From assembly GCA_947172415.1 (NCBI GenBank), contig OX359192.1:2048501-2112500 (forward strand): a stretch of DNA of 64,000 nt, read 5' to 3'. Made by a program: the position numbers and the translations under genes. Shown one piece after another: positions 22,131 to 34,400 of this stretch; within the stretch, counting starts at the first letter, position 1; each line of letters begins with the position of its first letter. Source of the stretch: Chondrosia reniformis (Eukaryota > Porifera > Demospongiae > Chondrillida > Chondrillidae). The notes below the pieces were generated by a model. The model saw nothing but the letters and a program-made list of their open reading frames with translations, did not search any database and was not told the DNA's origin.

Positions 22131-23141
22131 CGAAAAGATCCCAAATTTGATAAGATGTTTTCTACCGTTCTTTAACATTCAGTTTAGGATATTAAAGGGT
22201 CCATAATCGTTAAGAATACGACTGTATATAGGCCCTGCAAAGCGACTAAGAAATTCGATCGCGGGTAACGGCAGTACCACAAATATTACTCATTCGGGTT
22301 ACTTATTTTATATAGAGAGAATTTGAAACTTAATTAAAAAATGGCGTTCAAAGAGGCCCTAAATTTGGCACTTTCAAAAGTAACACGCTTCGGTTGGAGC
22401 GCGTTGAAATCTAGGGTAGCCTATTCCCTAGTTCGGAAACATTCATGACGATTTAGTATTTGTATGTACCTGCGTAAGTTCGCATGTTAGCGCTAGCTCA
22501 TTTGAAAAAAGAAGAAGAAGAAGAAGAAGAAGAAGAAAAAATGAGGAATTGCAGAATTTGGCCTATTTCGGTTTAACCACTTTGCGAAGGTTGTAGAGCA
22601 TCGTAACATGTTTTGGCGTTTAGAAAAGCATGCAAAAACGACTGCAAACACACGAATGCAACCGAAAATCTGAATGTTGTTGATTTATGAGGTGTTAATT
22701 GATAATACATTGAATAGGGCGGCCATGTTTTTTTTCGGCCATCCCTACTTATAGAGTACTACCGTACTCTATGATATATTTACACTGCATGAGCTCTTCC
22801 TTCAAATATATATAGAGTTAGCTAGTGTATATACTCTTAGGTTTATATATATTAGGCACTTTTATATGTGCTAATATATGAACAAATATGTAAAACGATT
22901 ATAATTAATATAACTGTATACGTATACAAATATGTCTATATATATGAACCATGCAGAAATGAAACAAAATGGAGGTCATATACTTGTTCTTTATCAGACT
23001 TTTTGAAAGAATGCTTTAAAAGTTTGGAGAACAACATCCAAATTATAAATACTTCAATTTTATAAGTGACTACAGTTTGCATATTACCGAGTTCATAAAT
23101 AATTAGATTGGTCAATTGGAGGCATGCAGCAAGGCGGCAAG
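22131..23141. other. Transposon flank, (GAA)n tract, AT-rich spacer
   Basis: 22131-22450 holds two similar AAAATGGCGT... blocks belonging to the adjoining repeat. 22506-22541 is an (AGA)n/(GAA)n microsatellite. About 22730-22752 repeats the GGCCATCCCTACTTATAG motif. The remainder is AT-rich; no gene is seen. Confidence 0.55.
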
Positions 23142-25079
23142 TTAATTCACTGCAAGAGCACAGCAGTCCACTGCACTCTGCTCTGAGTATGTGATATCCA
23201 GAATGTCTGTGCACAGTGCATCTACTTGGTTATTGTTTACTTCGGCGGTTGGACTAGGTGTCGGAAGTGTTGAACAATACCCTGTCTTTCGACCTCTGTG
23301 TCCTTCATCTTGTGTGTTAGGTGTGCCTCCACTAGTAGGGGCATTTGTTTTGCTCAGTGTACAGTTTTTTCCTTTGTCTTTGGCACATTGATAGTGCACT
23401 ACTTTATGTTCAGTTGCTGAAGCTGTACAAGTGATGTTTGGCATATTTGGTTGGCACTCATAGACCAAGTCATCTTCTCTGAAATAAGTGCAAGATTTAT
23501 CGAAGGGAGGAATAGGAGGGAGGGCCTTAACAGCAAGATGACACAGGGGCTACAGTAAAACAGAAATAGAATTTTGAATGTAGATACTAAAGGTGTAAAC
23601 ATGTACATGTAATATAAAGTATTACAGAAAAATAATGGGATGGTATAGTACAATATGTACGTATAAATTACCATTACCAACTTACCATGGGTTTACACTG
23701 AGGAATTTTAATACTTAGCCTTTCATAGTACTTGAGCTTCTCGAAGACAATAGAATAGCTGTAAAATAAAAAATATTACTAAATTCCAAGTCTAAACAAA
23801 TCATTAAAAATTAAACAGATGTTCATCCATACCATAAATTATATCTGAAGCATGAAGTTAAAAATGACCAAAGGCACCAATAATAATAACTTGAGACATC
23901 AGAAGTACTTGGCCAAGCTGCACTGGACCTCATCAGAGAGCTTGGACAGCACCTTTGCCAGACCACTGGAGAACCTCACAGCAGAGAGTATCTCCTGCAA
24001 AGGAACTCCATTGCTGTCCAGAGGGGAAACAGCAGCAGTGCTGGGCAGCACAGGGACTGACCTCAGCCAAAGTGATCCCTTCTGGGATTAACTTATTTGT
24101 GCATGGCTGATTATACTTTATATGTTATATTTTTTGATAATAATATGAATGTTAAAAACATGAACCCACATGTCTTCAGAGGACTTTATGCATCTTTTAG
24201 AAGTTGCAAAAGATGTGTGTATATGGACTTGATCTCAAATATCAGAACTCCTGATCACTTACTTTACAGTCAAAACCTTTACAGACATATCCACTCCAGC
24301 AACCCAAGTCATACTCAGTCTCTTAACTTGATGAAATTTAAGAGTTCTTCTAATGGTGATACAGTGCAGAAATAAAAACATACGTCGAGTATTAAATTTT
24401 CAGGAAAATATAAGAACCAGATAATAATAATTCTACTTGTAGAGTAAAATTTATGTCTACAACTATAAACTAAACTTACTCACGCATTTTTATGCACAAC
24501 AACTGGGTAACCACATCCAAAGTAATTTACATAAAGCATATCTTCTGTTGTAAGGCGAAATTCCCCAAATGAGTTAGAGGTAGTGCGACCAGTCTGTTCA
24601 ACTGTTTTCACTGCTATGCCAATAATGGTTTCGTTGGAGGTAATTACAACTATATAATGAATTTGGAAAAGCAAACGAAATACATACAGGCAGAGAAACA
24701 ATAAACATTCAAGATATATATATATAAATGCATGAAAATTAAAAATAGTTAAACATAATGGGCATTATACGGGATAAAGATGGATTGATGAAATTGGAAA
24801 ATGTCTTGCAGGAAAATAAAGGCACCTACTGTCATAGACTTCTCCAGGGTTGAAACACTCTACAGTTTGCTTTTGCATGTTCACTAACAACAAATTCACC
24901 TCGGCTGTTGGAGGTACAAGTTGATCATGACGGTTACGTGGCACATGCTCTACCTCGAGTAATTCACAAAATATAGATGCATACACTCCCTCCACAAGTT
25001 CTCTATTCAAATCAGTGTATGACTCTGCAGCTGTAGCTAAAACCACAATTTGAAAAGCAGCGCAAAGTATAGACGCCAT
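23142..25079 (-). CDS. Predicted secreted cysteine-containing protein, family not recognised
   Basis: Minus-strand exons 25079-24830, 24649-24484, 23758-23686 and 23549-23142 join with phases 1, 0 and 0 to 897 bp (298 aa). The N-terminus is a good signal peptide (MASILCAAFQIVVLATAAES). The body has about 14 cysteines, several in pairs spaced for disulfides, and N-glycosylation sequons (SNETI, PNITC, KNCTL). A Ser/Thr/Pro- and Asn-rich stretch (TNAPTSGGTPN; TPSPTAEVNNN) resembles an extracellular stalk. The last 30 residues include VDCCALAVN. There is no transmembrane span. The function is unknown and I do not name one. It lies 325 bp downstream of AGGF1 on the same strand. The exon model rests on splice consensus and frame closure, without homology. 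Confidence 0.7.
23880..24091 (+). other. GC-rich coding-like island inside an intron
   Basis: Within intron 2 of the secreted-protein gene, a block of clearly higher GC content is open in more than one plus frame. One frame reads LGQAALDLIRELGQHLCQTT then LLQRNSIAVQRGNSSS, a pattern I associate with polyproteins of invertebrate retroelements, though I cannot name the family. Probably a transposon fragment. Confidence 0.3.
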
Positions 25080-25404
25080 TGCAGCAGTACACTTTTAGAG
25101 TTGCAAGTGTTGCCAAACCAGGATGCTCTTTTATAGACTCTGCTTGATACCTCCCACACAAATAAATAAACTTGAATGACTGATAACCTGGCGTTTTAAT
25201 ATACTTGCAGAATATTATATTTCCACACTTTCAAAGATATACTGTGGTAATACGAGCACTTGATGTAGCCAGTCAGACTCAAATATAATCTTAGTTGATT
25301 CGTTTTAACTATATAAACAGTGCTCTTGTAAGGTGTCCCAACCACATACCCACCCACTAAATAACTCTACAACACATATAATTTCTGCCACAATATTACA
25401 AGGG
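25080..25404. other. Spacer between AGGF1 3' end and the secreted-protein gene
   Basis: AT-rich, and must contain the promoter of the secreted gene and the AGGF1 3' UTR. No motif or repeat is evident. Confidence 0.5.
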
Positions 25405-28400
25405 TTAATCACTTAAATGACTAAGATGGCTATGGCCTCTTCGTTCGGCCTCTGAAAAGCGTTTGGCCATGTTTCTAAACTGTTCTGACTTAGCACTTGC
25501 TCCCATAAGATTAGATGAATGTTTTGAACCCAATCCAACATGGGAATCATGGACTACTGACTGTACCTACACAACAATATACAAAGTACCTTGAAGAAGA
25601 TGAAAATATTCTCATTAATCTTAATAAAAAAGTAGATTACAACCAGTCAAGCTGTATGGAGAAAGGTTCACTGTGCAATCTGATTCAATCTCATCAGATT
25701 AGCCTTATTAATTCAACACTAGGAATAATTCTTCACCTGTGAAGCATCATTACAATATTATATAATAATAAAATATTATAGGAAACACTTGGGGTGACTA
25801 CTACTATAGTATACAGCAGTATAAACCAGCCTGCTAGAAATATCATACTAGTGGAGTTAACTACATCATCCACATATATTGTACTTTCTTATAAATGAAG
25901 TATGAATGTGCTTAGCGTACACAGCTGACAAGGAAGGTAGCATGGCAACATATAGAGATCCATATACATTATACTTATAATAGTAATATAGACTGGAGTA
26001 CCATTATCATTTAGGACACCCTTCATCATGAAATGTTTAAATCTAGTAAGAGAGCAGAGTAATATATTGAGAATCAGCAAACGTCAATCTAATGTACTAG
26101 GAGGCTGTTCAAATTTTAGCATAAAACCTACTGAAGCTACACCAAAAGACCACAAAGAATAACGCAATATTGGGAGATGCATATACCACTTGTACAATTT
26201 ATAAGATGTGTTGATTGAACTATATACGTACGTACATACAGCATATACGTAGAAACGTTTAAAATATGCTAGAACCAATTGTTGCAATCGCTCAAGCAAC
26301 TAAGCGAAAAAACACACTTTCCACCTTCAGTTCAGAATCATAAGCAAGAGCTTAATTTAAACAGCCACAAAAATTACTCTAGAAGGTTCTAAGCTTAACC
26401 AAACACTTAATAAAATAATTTACCTAGCCTATGAAAGTGCATTACATAATAAGTTCACACGTCACAGGTGGCATCCACACCATATCTTGCAATCATGGAC
26501 AAACAATGACAATTGTTAGTAGACTAAATATGAGAGCTCAATAATAATTGATATGTGCACTCCTCCATTCGTGTTTCATTGCACAAATAGTAATCAAATA
26601 GTGATTCAAAATTCAAAATATCCCATTTTGAAAGACTGCATGACTGCTCTATTGTCTTTGTCCATGGAGCATAACCAGATATTTGATTAATTACACATAC
26701 TTTGATTTAACAATCACATATTATCACATACAGCATACTGAGACTCACTGGTTGTGTTACTCCTTGGTCATCCTTGCCTAAACCACTTCCTTCTTTCCAG
26801 CCCATCTTCTTCAACAACTGGTGACCAACATTAGCTTCAGATATTGGTCTTCATAAAATAAGAATTATAAGCTGATAAAAGTCAGCAAGTTTGTCACTTT
26901 AATACCTTATGCTAGGTATACCATCTCTCCTATAAGACTACTCTAGCAACTTGTCTCCAATGACAAGACCCCAAATTCACAGTGTTTAAGAGGAAGGAGA
27001 ATGTGAAGAGGTCACCTTTGCATGGGGAGTTAGAGCTTCTAAATGATGTCTGTATATTCTTTACCCCACAATAAAATACCCACAAAAGTCTCCATTACCT
27101 GAATACAGATGAAGGGCTATCATCTTGCCTCTCTATACTTGTATCTATCTCACTGCCCTGCAGTTTACGTCTATAAAGGTTCAAAATCACATTTAAATAT
27201 ATTAAGTATCACCATTCACAGTAAAACTGTATATAAAAAGAGAAGTATAAGTCTATATTGAATACACTCAACCAATTGCAACCATGCTGCATAAGCAAAA
27301 GTTGCAAATATTTCATTACATGATCTAATAATTCTTATAGTCTTTGGAGTGTTACATTAAATGGAACTAAAAGTAATGACATTAGTATAACTAAATTCAG
27401 ATTCCCATGGCTGTAGCCTGACAATAACACTAGACAGATCAACAGGAACACAAACCCTAGAACGCCTGCTAACTGTGTATAGGTTTGTATTCTCTAAGAA
27501 ATCCTTAATTAATCAATTAATTGTCATTCACCTTTTTGATGCTCTATCTTTATAGCCTGGTGGAAGTTCGACCTTTCCCACCTGAAAAAGACATTAAACA
27601 GAATGATTACAGCTATAATACGTATCTATACAGTTAAAAAGTAAATTCTCACTTGATTTAGACCATACTTCTTCCTCAAATTTCTCACAACTTGTTTTGA
27701 ATTACTCTTTTCTGCACCCAAGTACGAAAATAAAAAAAACATTTAGCCGTTCAAGCTTAATCCTGATAGTAAAATTTATGAAAAAGGGAAGGTAAGTATT
27801 CCCAACTGCATACAGTGACAAACTAAATTTCATTATATTTCTAACTTTATGTAGTTAGCGACAGAATGGTGTAGGCTTACCATACATCTGCTCATCTTTA
27901 GCTACAGAGATGGTAGGAAGGCACGATTCACACACCTCCAAACCCTTGTGAAGATGTACCTCTAACGTAGTCCGACCTAATTCTATAGAATCACCGTGTT
28001 CAAGAGGATGAGGTTTACTGACTTCCTTGGACTAAGGAAGATAGAGGATGAATTAAAGTTGAGATATCTAATACAGTCCAATTCTAAGGCCTGCAGACAG
28101 ACTGGAGATTATAAATACAACTATACTAAGAGACTGACATTTCATTGGCTACATGCAAAGGTACAGTAGATCATGCGCACATCAGGACCAACACAGGTTA
28201 TACGTATATTACTCTACTTCACTAATGTAGCATAGTGTATGACAAATGTGCAAAAAGTCTATATAACGGAATATCTTAACCTTCACAACTACATTTCGTA
28301 CATACCAACCTATGGATGCAAGAACACGGTTTGGTAAATAATTGCAATAGTTTTTGGTAAACTTAAATCAAGTGACTACACATCAAAATAAGTAGGGCAA

Positions 28401-31400
28401 CTTGTACCCTGGTACCGGAAACAATAATACAATGACAAAGAGAAACAATTTGAATCTCTTCTTTCCAAATCACTGAACAATGTAATCTTATGGCAAACCT
28501 ATTAGCAACCTACAAATATCCCATTTTACATACGATGAGTTTAAGTGGAATGGTTATACTGGTGTTATTTAATCTGTAGACCTCATGAACTAAGTTCATT
28601 TATCACCTCTACCTAAAATACTTTGGAGCATTATACAGGAATCTGATGGAATTGAATACTTCCTTTTGACTAACTCAATAGTTTAGAACACACTATTTGA
28701 TCAATTAGATCAAGCTGTTCCAAATGATATACAATTGTGGTGCCCTTAACATTATACACCACATTAACAAGCTATCAATCCCTGTAACCCAATCTACAAC
28801 TTACTGAGATGATACAGGCTCCAATAAATACAGGTATATCACAAAAAATGACACTTAAATTGGTTAAGTAATATTGTACATCTGACCCTCAGTCATCTTT
28901 AATAATTCTGACGTCATCAATGCCAGCACATATAGACTACCAATAATAGTAACTTGGGGAAAAGTTAGGAGTTAGAGTCTGAATACGCAGGGTCTAACTG
29001 ACACAGATAGGTCTAGGCTTACAAGTATGTACGGTTTTCAGTAAGTGGCTTACAGACACATAAGAAGGAGTATAAACATGCACATACGTAACATTGTACA
29101 ATCAGGGCCGCATAGAGGGGTGGGGGGTGGGTATTTGCCCCCTAGGATTGATTTTGCCCCTCCCCCTAAATTTTGAAAAATTTTATTTTGCCCCCTCTGG
29201 CCCCAAGTTCTGCATACAGCCCTGACAATTACTACTTACTTAGAGCAACAGACTCCCAGGGAAATAAGGCTTAAATTAACATCTGCCAAGGCACAAAGGA
29301 TTTATTGATGTTAATATCACATTCAACTCTGGTGACACCATAACGTAATATATTACATTCCCAGCAGTATTTCATTCATGTTGAAAGACACTTGAGAATG
29401 GTTACTTGTGTCTTGTCTATTTCTACGATTATTCATCTATGTACTGGCCATGTATTGGTGTATACAGATGACTACTTTCCTCTAGAAAGGCAATATATAC
29501 CGTGCAGTATAGAGAGATGGAGCAATGGAGCACACTGAATTACCATTAGCAGTGGTGCTGCTAATAATGAGACAACACTGCCACATTCAACCTACTTTAC
29601 TTATACACCTACGTATAATACCAATACTTAACACTATACTTAAAGCATTCCTGAGCAAGTACTACTGCATTCAGTACAACAGGTCTTCTATTGTATATAC
29701 CTCACTAAGCCTTGTTTCATTGAGAAAGGTTCCACTTGAACTTCCTTGATCAATAATGTGAAATAAATTTTCTTCCTCATCAAATTCCAATTCAGCATGT
29801 ATCTAAGAAGAGAACATAGTACATTCAACTGTATGGCATATCAAAAGACTAGACTCTCAGGATCACTGATGAAGGGTGGAATTCACAGCAACAGCTATCT
29901 GGCTCAGTGGAAGGGAGAAGAGAAAAGCATAGAAACCTGTATCCAAAGTTATATACTTACAGATTACACTCTATTCTACGTATATATGTGTTTGTTGATG
30001 TTGGTGCTTTATGTTAGTTAAGAGAGAGTGGTGCAACTGGTCTGACAATTACAACTATGGAGGTTTCATAACCCAGAGCAGAATTGTATTGGCATGACTA
30101 GGTGGTTCTACTCAAAGACTGTTTTCACACAAACAATAAGTAATTGTGTACTTCCACTTAAATAGAGTATTTCCTAATGAATAGCAATCAGTCCTGATAT
30201 CAATTAATTTGCAACAACTTATCCAATTAAAGTGAACAAATATACTTGTTAACGGAGCACTTCTAGGCCATTGTTCTCTCTTAATGGGCTGTTAAACAGC
30301 CAAACAAATATACAACTAGAAGAATTATCACTTTACCATTTGGCAACGCGTATGCACACTAACACATGATTATTGGGTCATAGAAAAATCCTGAACTATT
30401 GATGTATCACCACTGCAGGTGAGACGGCTCTCATGTTACATTTGTCCGGTAATACCTTTTGAATTGCAAACATGTGGGAAGATTAAGTTCCTACACCCAC
30501 ATATCTCGGAAGACGTCTGAGGTAACGTCTTATTCACAGGTGCCAAGGTGCTACTGGTTATGATAAGCATACATATATGGCAAATTTTAGTATTACTCTT
30601 AGCAGCTGTCACTATTCAAGAGCCTCTAGCAGCTGCAGGCTTGAACAAGTATGTAGATATCAGTCAGAGACAGAAGAAAGAAAGAAAGGGGCAGTCCCTG
30701 TAATTATCACTTGCATACATATATATAAATACATGGGTACTTACAAATGTATAAATGTATAATATACAGTGCAAGTTACAAAATACCATAGTAATCTAAC
30801 ATAATATATGGCTCTATATAAATATACTTTGTACATGCAATATTTATCATCTTACCTTAATCTACAATATCTCTATGATGTAATTAACTTTATAGTATTA
30901 AATGTGTTGCTAGGCAACCTAAAAGTCTACCTTAATTAGTAGCATGTTACACACCTTGCTGACATACACATCTGCTATTCTCACATCAGCAGAGCCACTG
31001 ACCTCCCTATGAGAACGGAGAATAATTAAGCTAGTATATGAACAGCTGTTTAATTAGGTTACGCATAAAACTTAGTAAACAGGTTAAATTTCAGGAACAC
31101 CTGTGCAGTACATGTTTGTGCATTTGACTAAAAATACGATTATCATACCAAACTATAGCTCGCTACCTACCTTCCTATTTTGGCTCCCATTTTAGTAACT
31201 ACATAAGTAGTTCCAACTGGTATCTTTGATGACTTTATCACAATCATTCTGAGACAAGGAGGCCAATCATCTCTCTCTGAAGCTCTCTCTATTGCAGCTG
31301 ACTGACACTCACCAGCTTCTGCACAATACAATTGTGAGGACAGACGAGGAAGGATGTCAGATTGCTTACATCATGTATACACATAAAGCTTGCTACAGCA

Positions 31401-34400
31401 ATTCATTTAATACAATTCTTATGGAAATTCAATTTATAGATCACAACAGTGATAAAGAGTTAAAGAAAAACATATATACACACAAGCTTTGATAATCAAA
31501 ACACTATTATAATTCCTTAGAATAATAAATGTACATATACAGGAGATTCTAGCCTACACTAAAGATATACATTAGAGAGTTGGTACTAACAAGACAGACA
31601 GAAAGGTTTCTCATTGCATGCTTACACTTTCTTTTGTAGACTGGTGACAGCTAATAATTAAAAACTGCAAGAAAAGTCTGCTTTGATTGTGCATTAAATG
31701 ACATCAGAATAGAGTGCACCCATCTTTTAGATGGTTCTTATGTATTTCAACTTGTGAACAACTAGAAACACAGTCTAGTGAATTTGTCATTGTCCAAAAG
31801 CATTCTAAAGCTGTACCCTATATAAACCCCAACCATTCCTCATTTATCATGTTTGCTGATGAAGACCTATGGGTTGAAACGTCCTATTATCAATAATTTA
31901 TGTTGCTGTAGCTCAATAATACCTCTGGATTAAAGCTGTACTATATATGTATCTAATGGAAATGTAGGCTACCAAACCCTGCAGACAGTGTAAATTGGAA
32001 TGTTTGTCTTCCATTTCCAAGGTTATAAGTACATCCATATCAATTAACAACCTGAGGAAATGTCAACTGATTCAATAACACTGTAACCAATAATTTATAA
32101 TTCAATCAATCTTAATGTTTCAGCTCTCACAGGATAGTGAGGTGATCAGGATACTTACATGGGATGCGCGCATGATACGGCTAAGTACGTATTATTAGTT
32201 ACACATGCGGTTATCAGTAGGCTTGAAATGTAACCAATTGATGTGTTTGGATCAACAGTCAGCTGTACTATAGACACCAGAGATCACGGACCTCTGCTCA
32301 TATATACTAGACTGCTCACACTAGACTAGACAGCTCACACTAGACTAGACTGCTCACACTAGACTAGACAGCTCACACTAGACTAGACAGCTCACACTAG
32401 ACTAGACTGCTCACACTAGACTAGACTGCTCACACTAGACTAGACTGCTCACACTAGACTAGACTGCTCACACTAGACTAGACTGCTCACACTAGTCTAG
32501 ACTGCTCACACTAGACTAGACTGCTCACACTAGACTAGACTGCTCATACTAGACTAGCTACAGATTACCAGAGTAATAATATATTGTGAGATACAGAGAT
32601 TCATACTTGCTGATGTTCTAAGTGTAAGATATGCATGTCCAGTGAATAATTGAATACCACTGATAATTGTAAAGGAAGATACTGTAGAATATCATCAATA
32701 ATCAGTGCCCTGATTGCGAAGAACAACCGAAAGCAGTTATCTTAAATTATTTTTATTGCAATTGTGATAACAAAAGTAACGCATCTCCTACAAGATGCAA
32801 GCACATGGTAACTGAGGATTGAGATGGAAGAACAATCACATGACCCATCATATGAAAAATCTAAGATACCATTTTCCTACATGCTATATGCCTATTCTGT
32901 AAAAGAGCCTATAGGGGAACTAAACCTGAAGAGAGCTTTGGATGAAGATACCGGAGTCTTTTCTTCGACAGCCGTTTCTGGGAATTCCACCCTTCATCAG
33001 TGATCCTGGGAGTCCTTGTCTATTTCTTTATCTTGATCTTCTGTGCATAACCAATAAAACCACAAGCTACTGGTGTAGGTGGATAATTATATGAAAATCA
33101 GTCACGTAAGTAGGAATGGTCTCTAAGAGAATGGACACATATGTAGATTTACAGGTGTGTGACAGTATCAGCTGTGTGATACCAGAGTGGCATTATATAT
33201 TAAATCAGTGACAGAGCATGATTACAATTGAATGCTCAGTTTCCTAACAGGCAAGAGGTTTGCATGGGCTACTGAACAAATATAATGGAATACTCTAAAG
33301 TGCTAATGCTTTAATAATTCATTTAGACTATCTGGAAGAGGACAAGAGAAATAAAAAGTTATTAATACACAAATGATACAATGGTTAGAAGGTGATATAT
33401 CAATATTGTTTTACATGCATCAACTGACAATGGTCTTGAAATACAGTCCCATTATCTCCTCTGAATAAAGGGAATACTATAATGAAGAAAGGCACGTAGG
33501 AGTAGTACTATCAGAGGTATGTCACTCCTGAAATATCGCCCTCATCAAGCCAAAAGGTCTACAATGCCTGAGAGCTTTAAGACTGAGATACTCAATCCAA
33601 CTAAGAATGTTAACAAGGTACAATTGCCCACACTTGGGAGGAACAATAGATAGGAATGATCACAATTAAAGGACTGACAATAGAGGAACAATTCACTTGC
33701 ATTGCAACACAACAGGTAAAGATATGTGGAGACATTTAGGAGTGTCTACTGAGTATGAATGTAGGCAACACTAATCTGGAACATTAAACTTATAATGGGC
33801 CACTAAAACCAAGACAACCAGCTACAAGGCGGAGGAGGGGTCCATTGGCAGCTGCCGAGATCTACAGAACATGAAAGTAATGATCTAGACAGACAAAAGA
33901 TTCCACAAAAGAAAGGAATTTTTGGTTTCTAGACGATAAAGTGATACACAATAAATGTGGCAAATACGGCAGACATACATTGAGTAAGAATGCAGCCTCC
34001 TACATTGGTAACAAAAAGGGCCTACATTCTTCAATAACAAAAGATGAATGAAGCTATTATCTTAATATACAAACAGCTCAAAAATTTTGCAGACAAATTA
34101 CATATGTAGCATATGTTGGCCAATGACACCCACTAGTTCAGATTTGTAGGCCCTCTTTCTTTATATGTATATGGCCTCGAAAATCAAAAAGAGTTTGTAG
34201 TCAAGCAACCAATAGCTTCATTTGATTGAATAACTGTTGAGTGACAGAGCTAGACATTATGCTGACAAAGGGGAAATGTAGAACAACATAATTTGGTCCT
34301 TAATAAAAAAAAGGAAGTCACGATCCCTACATAATGATAGAATACTGTCCCTTCAGATGATAAATCGTTTCACTATTTCTAGTGTATGCCAGAAGTATGT

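Noticed and set aside
25515..25742. Plus-strand 75-codon ORF
   Set aside because: Overlaps the last AGGF1 exon in antisense and has no family resemblance.
32308..32558. CRISPR-like array
   Set aside because: Units are contiguous 20-bp tandem repeats with no unique spacers, in a eukaryotic intron.
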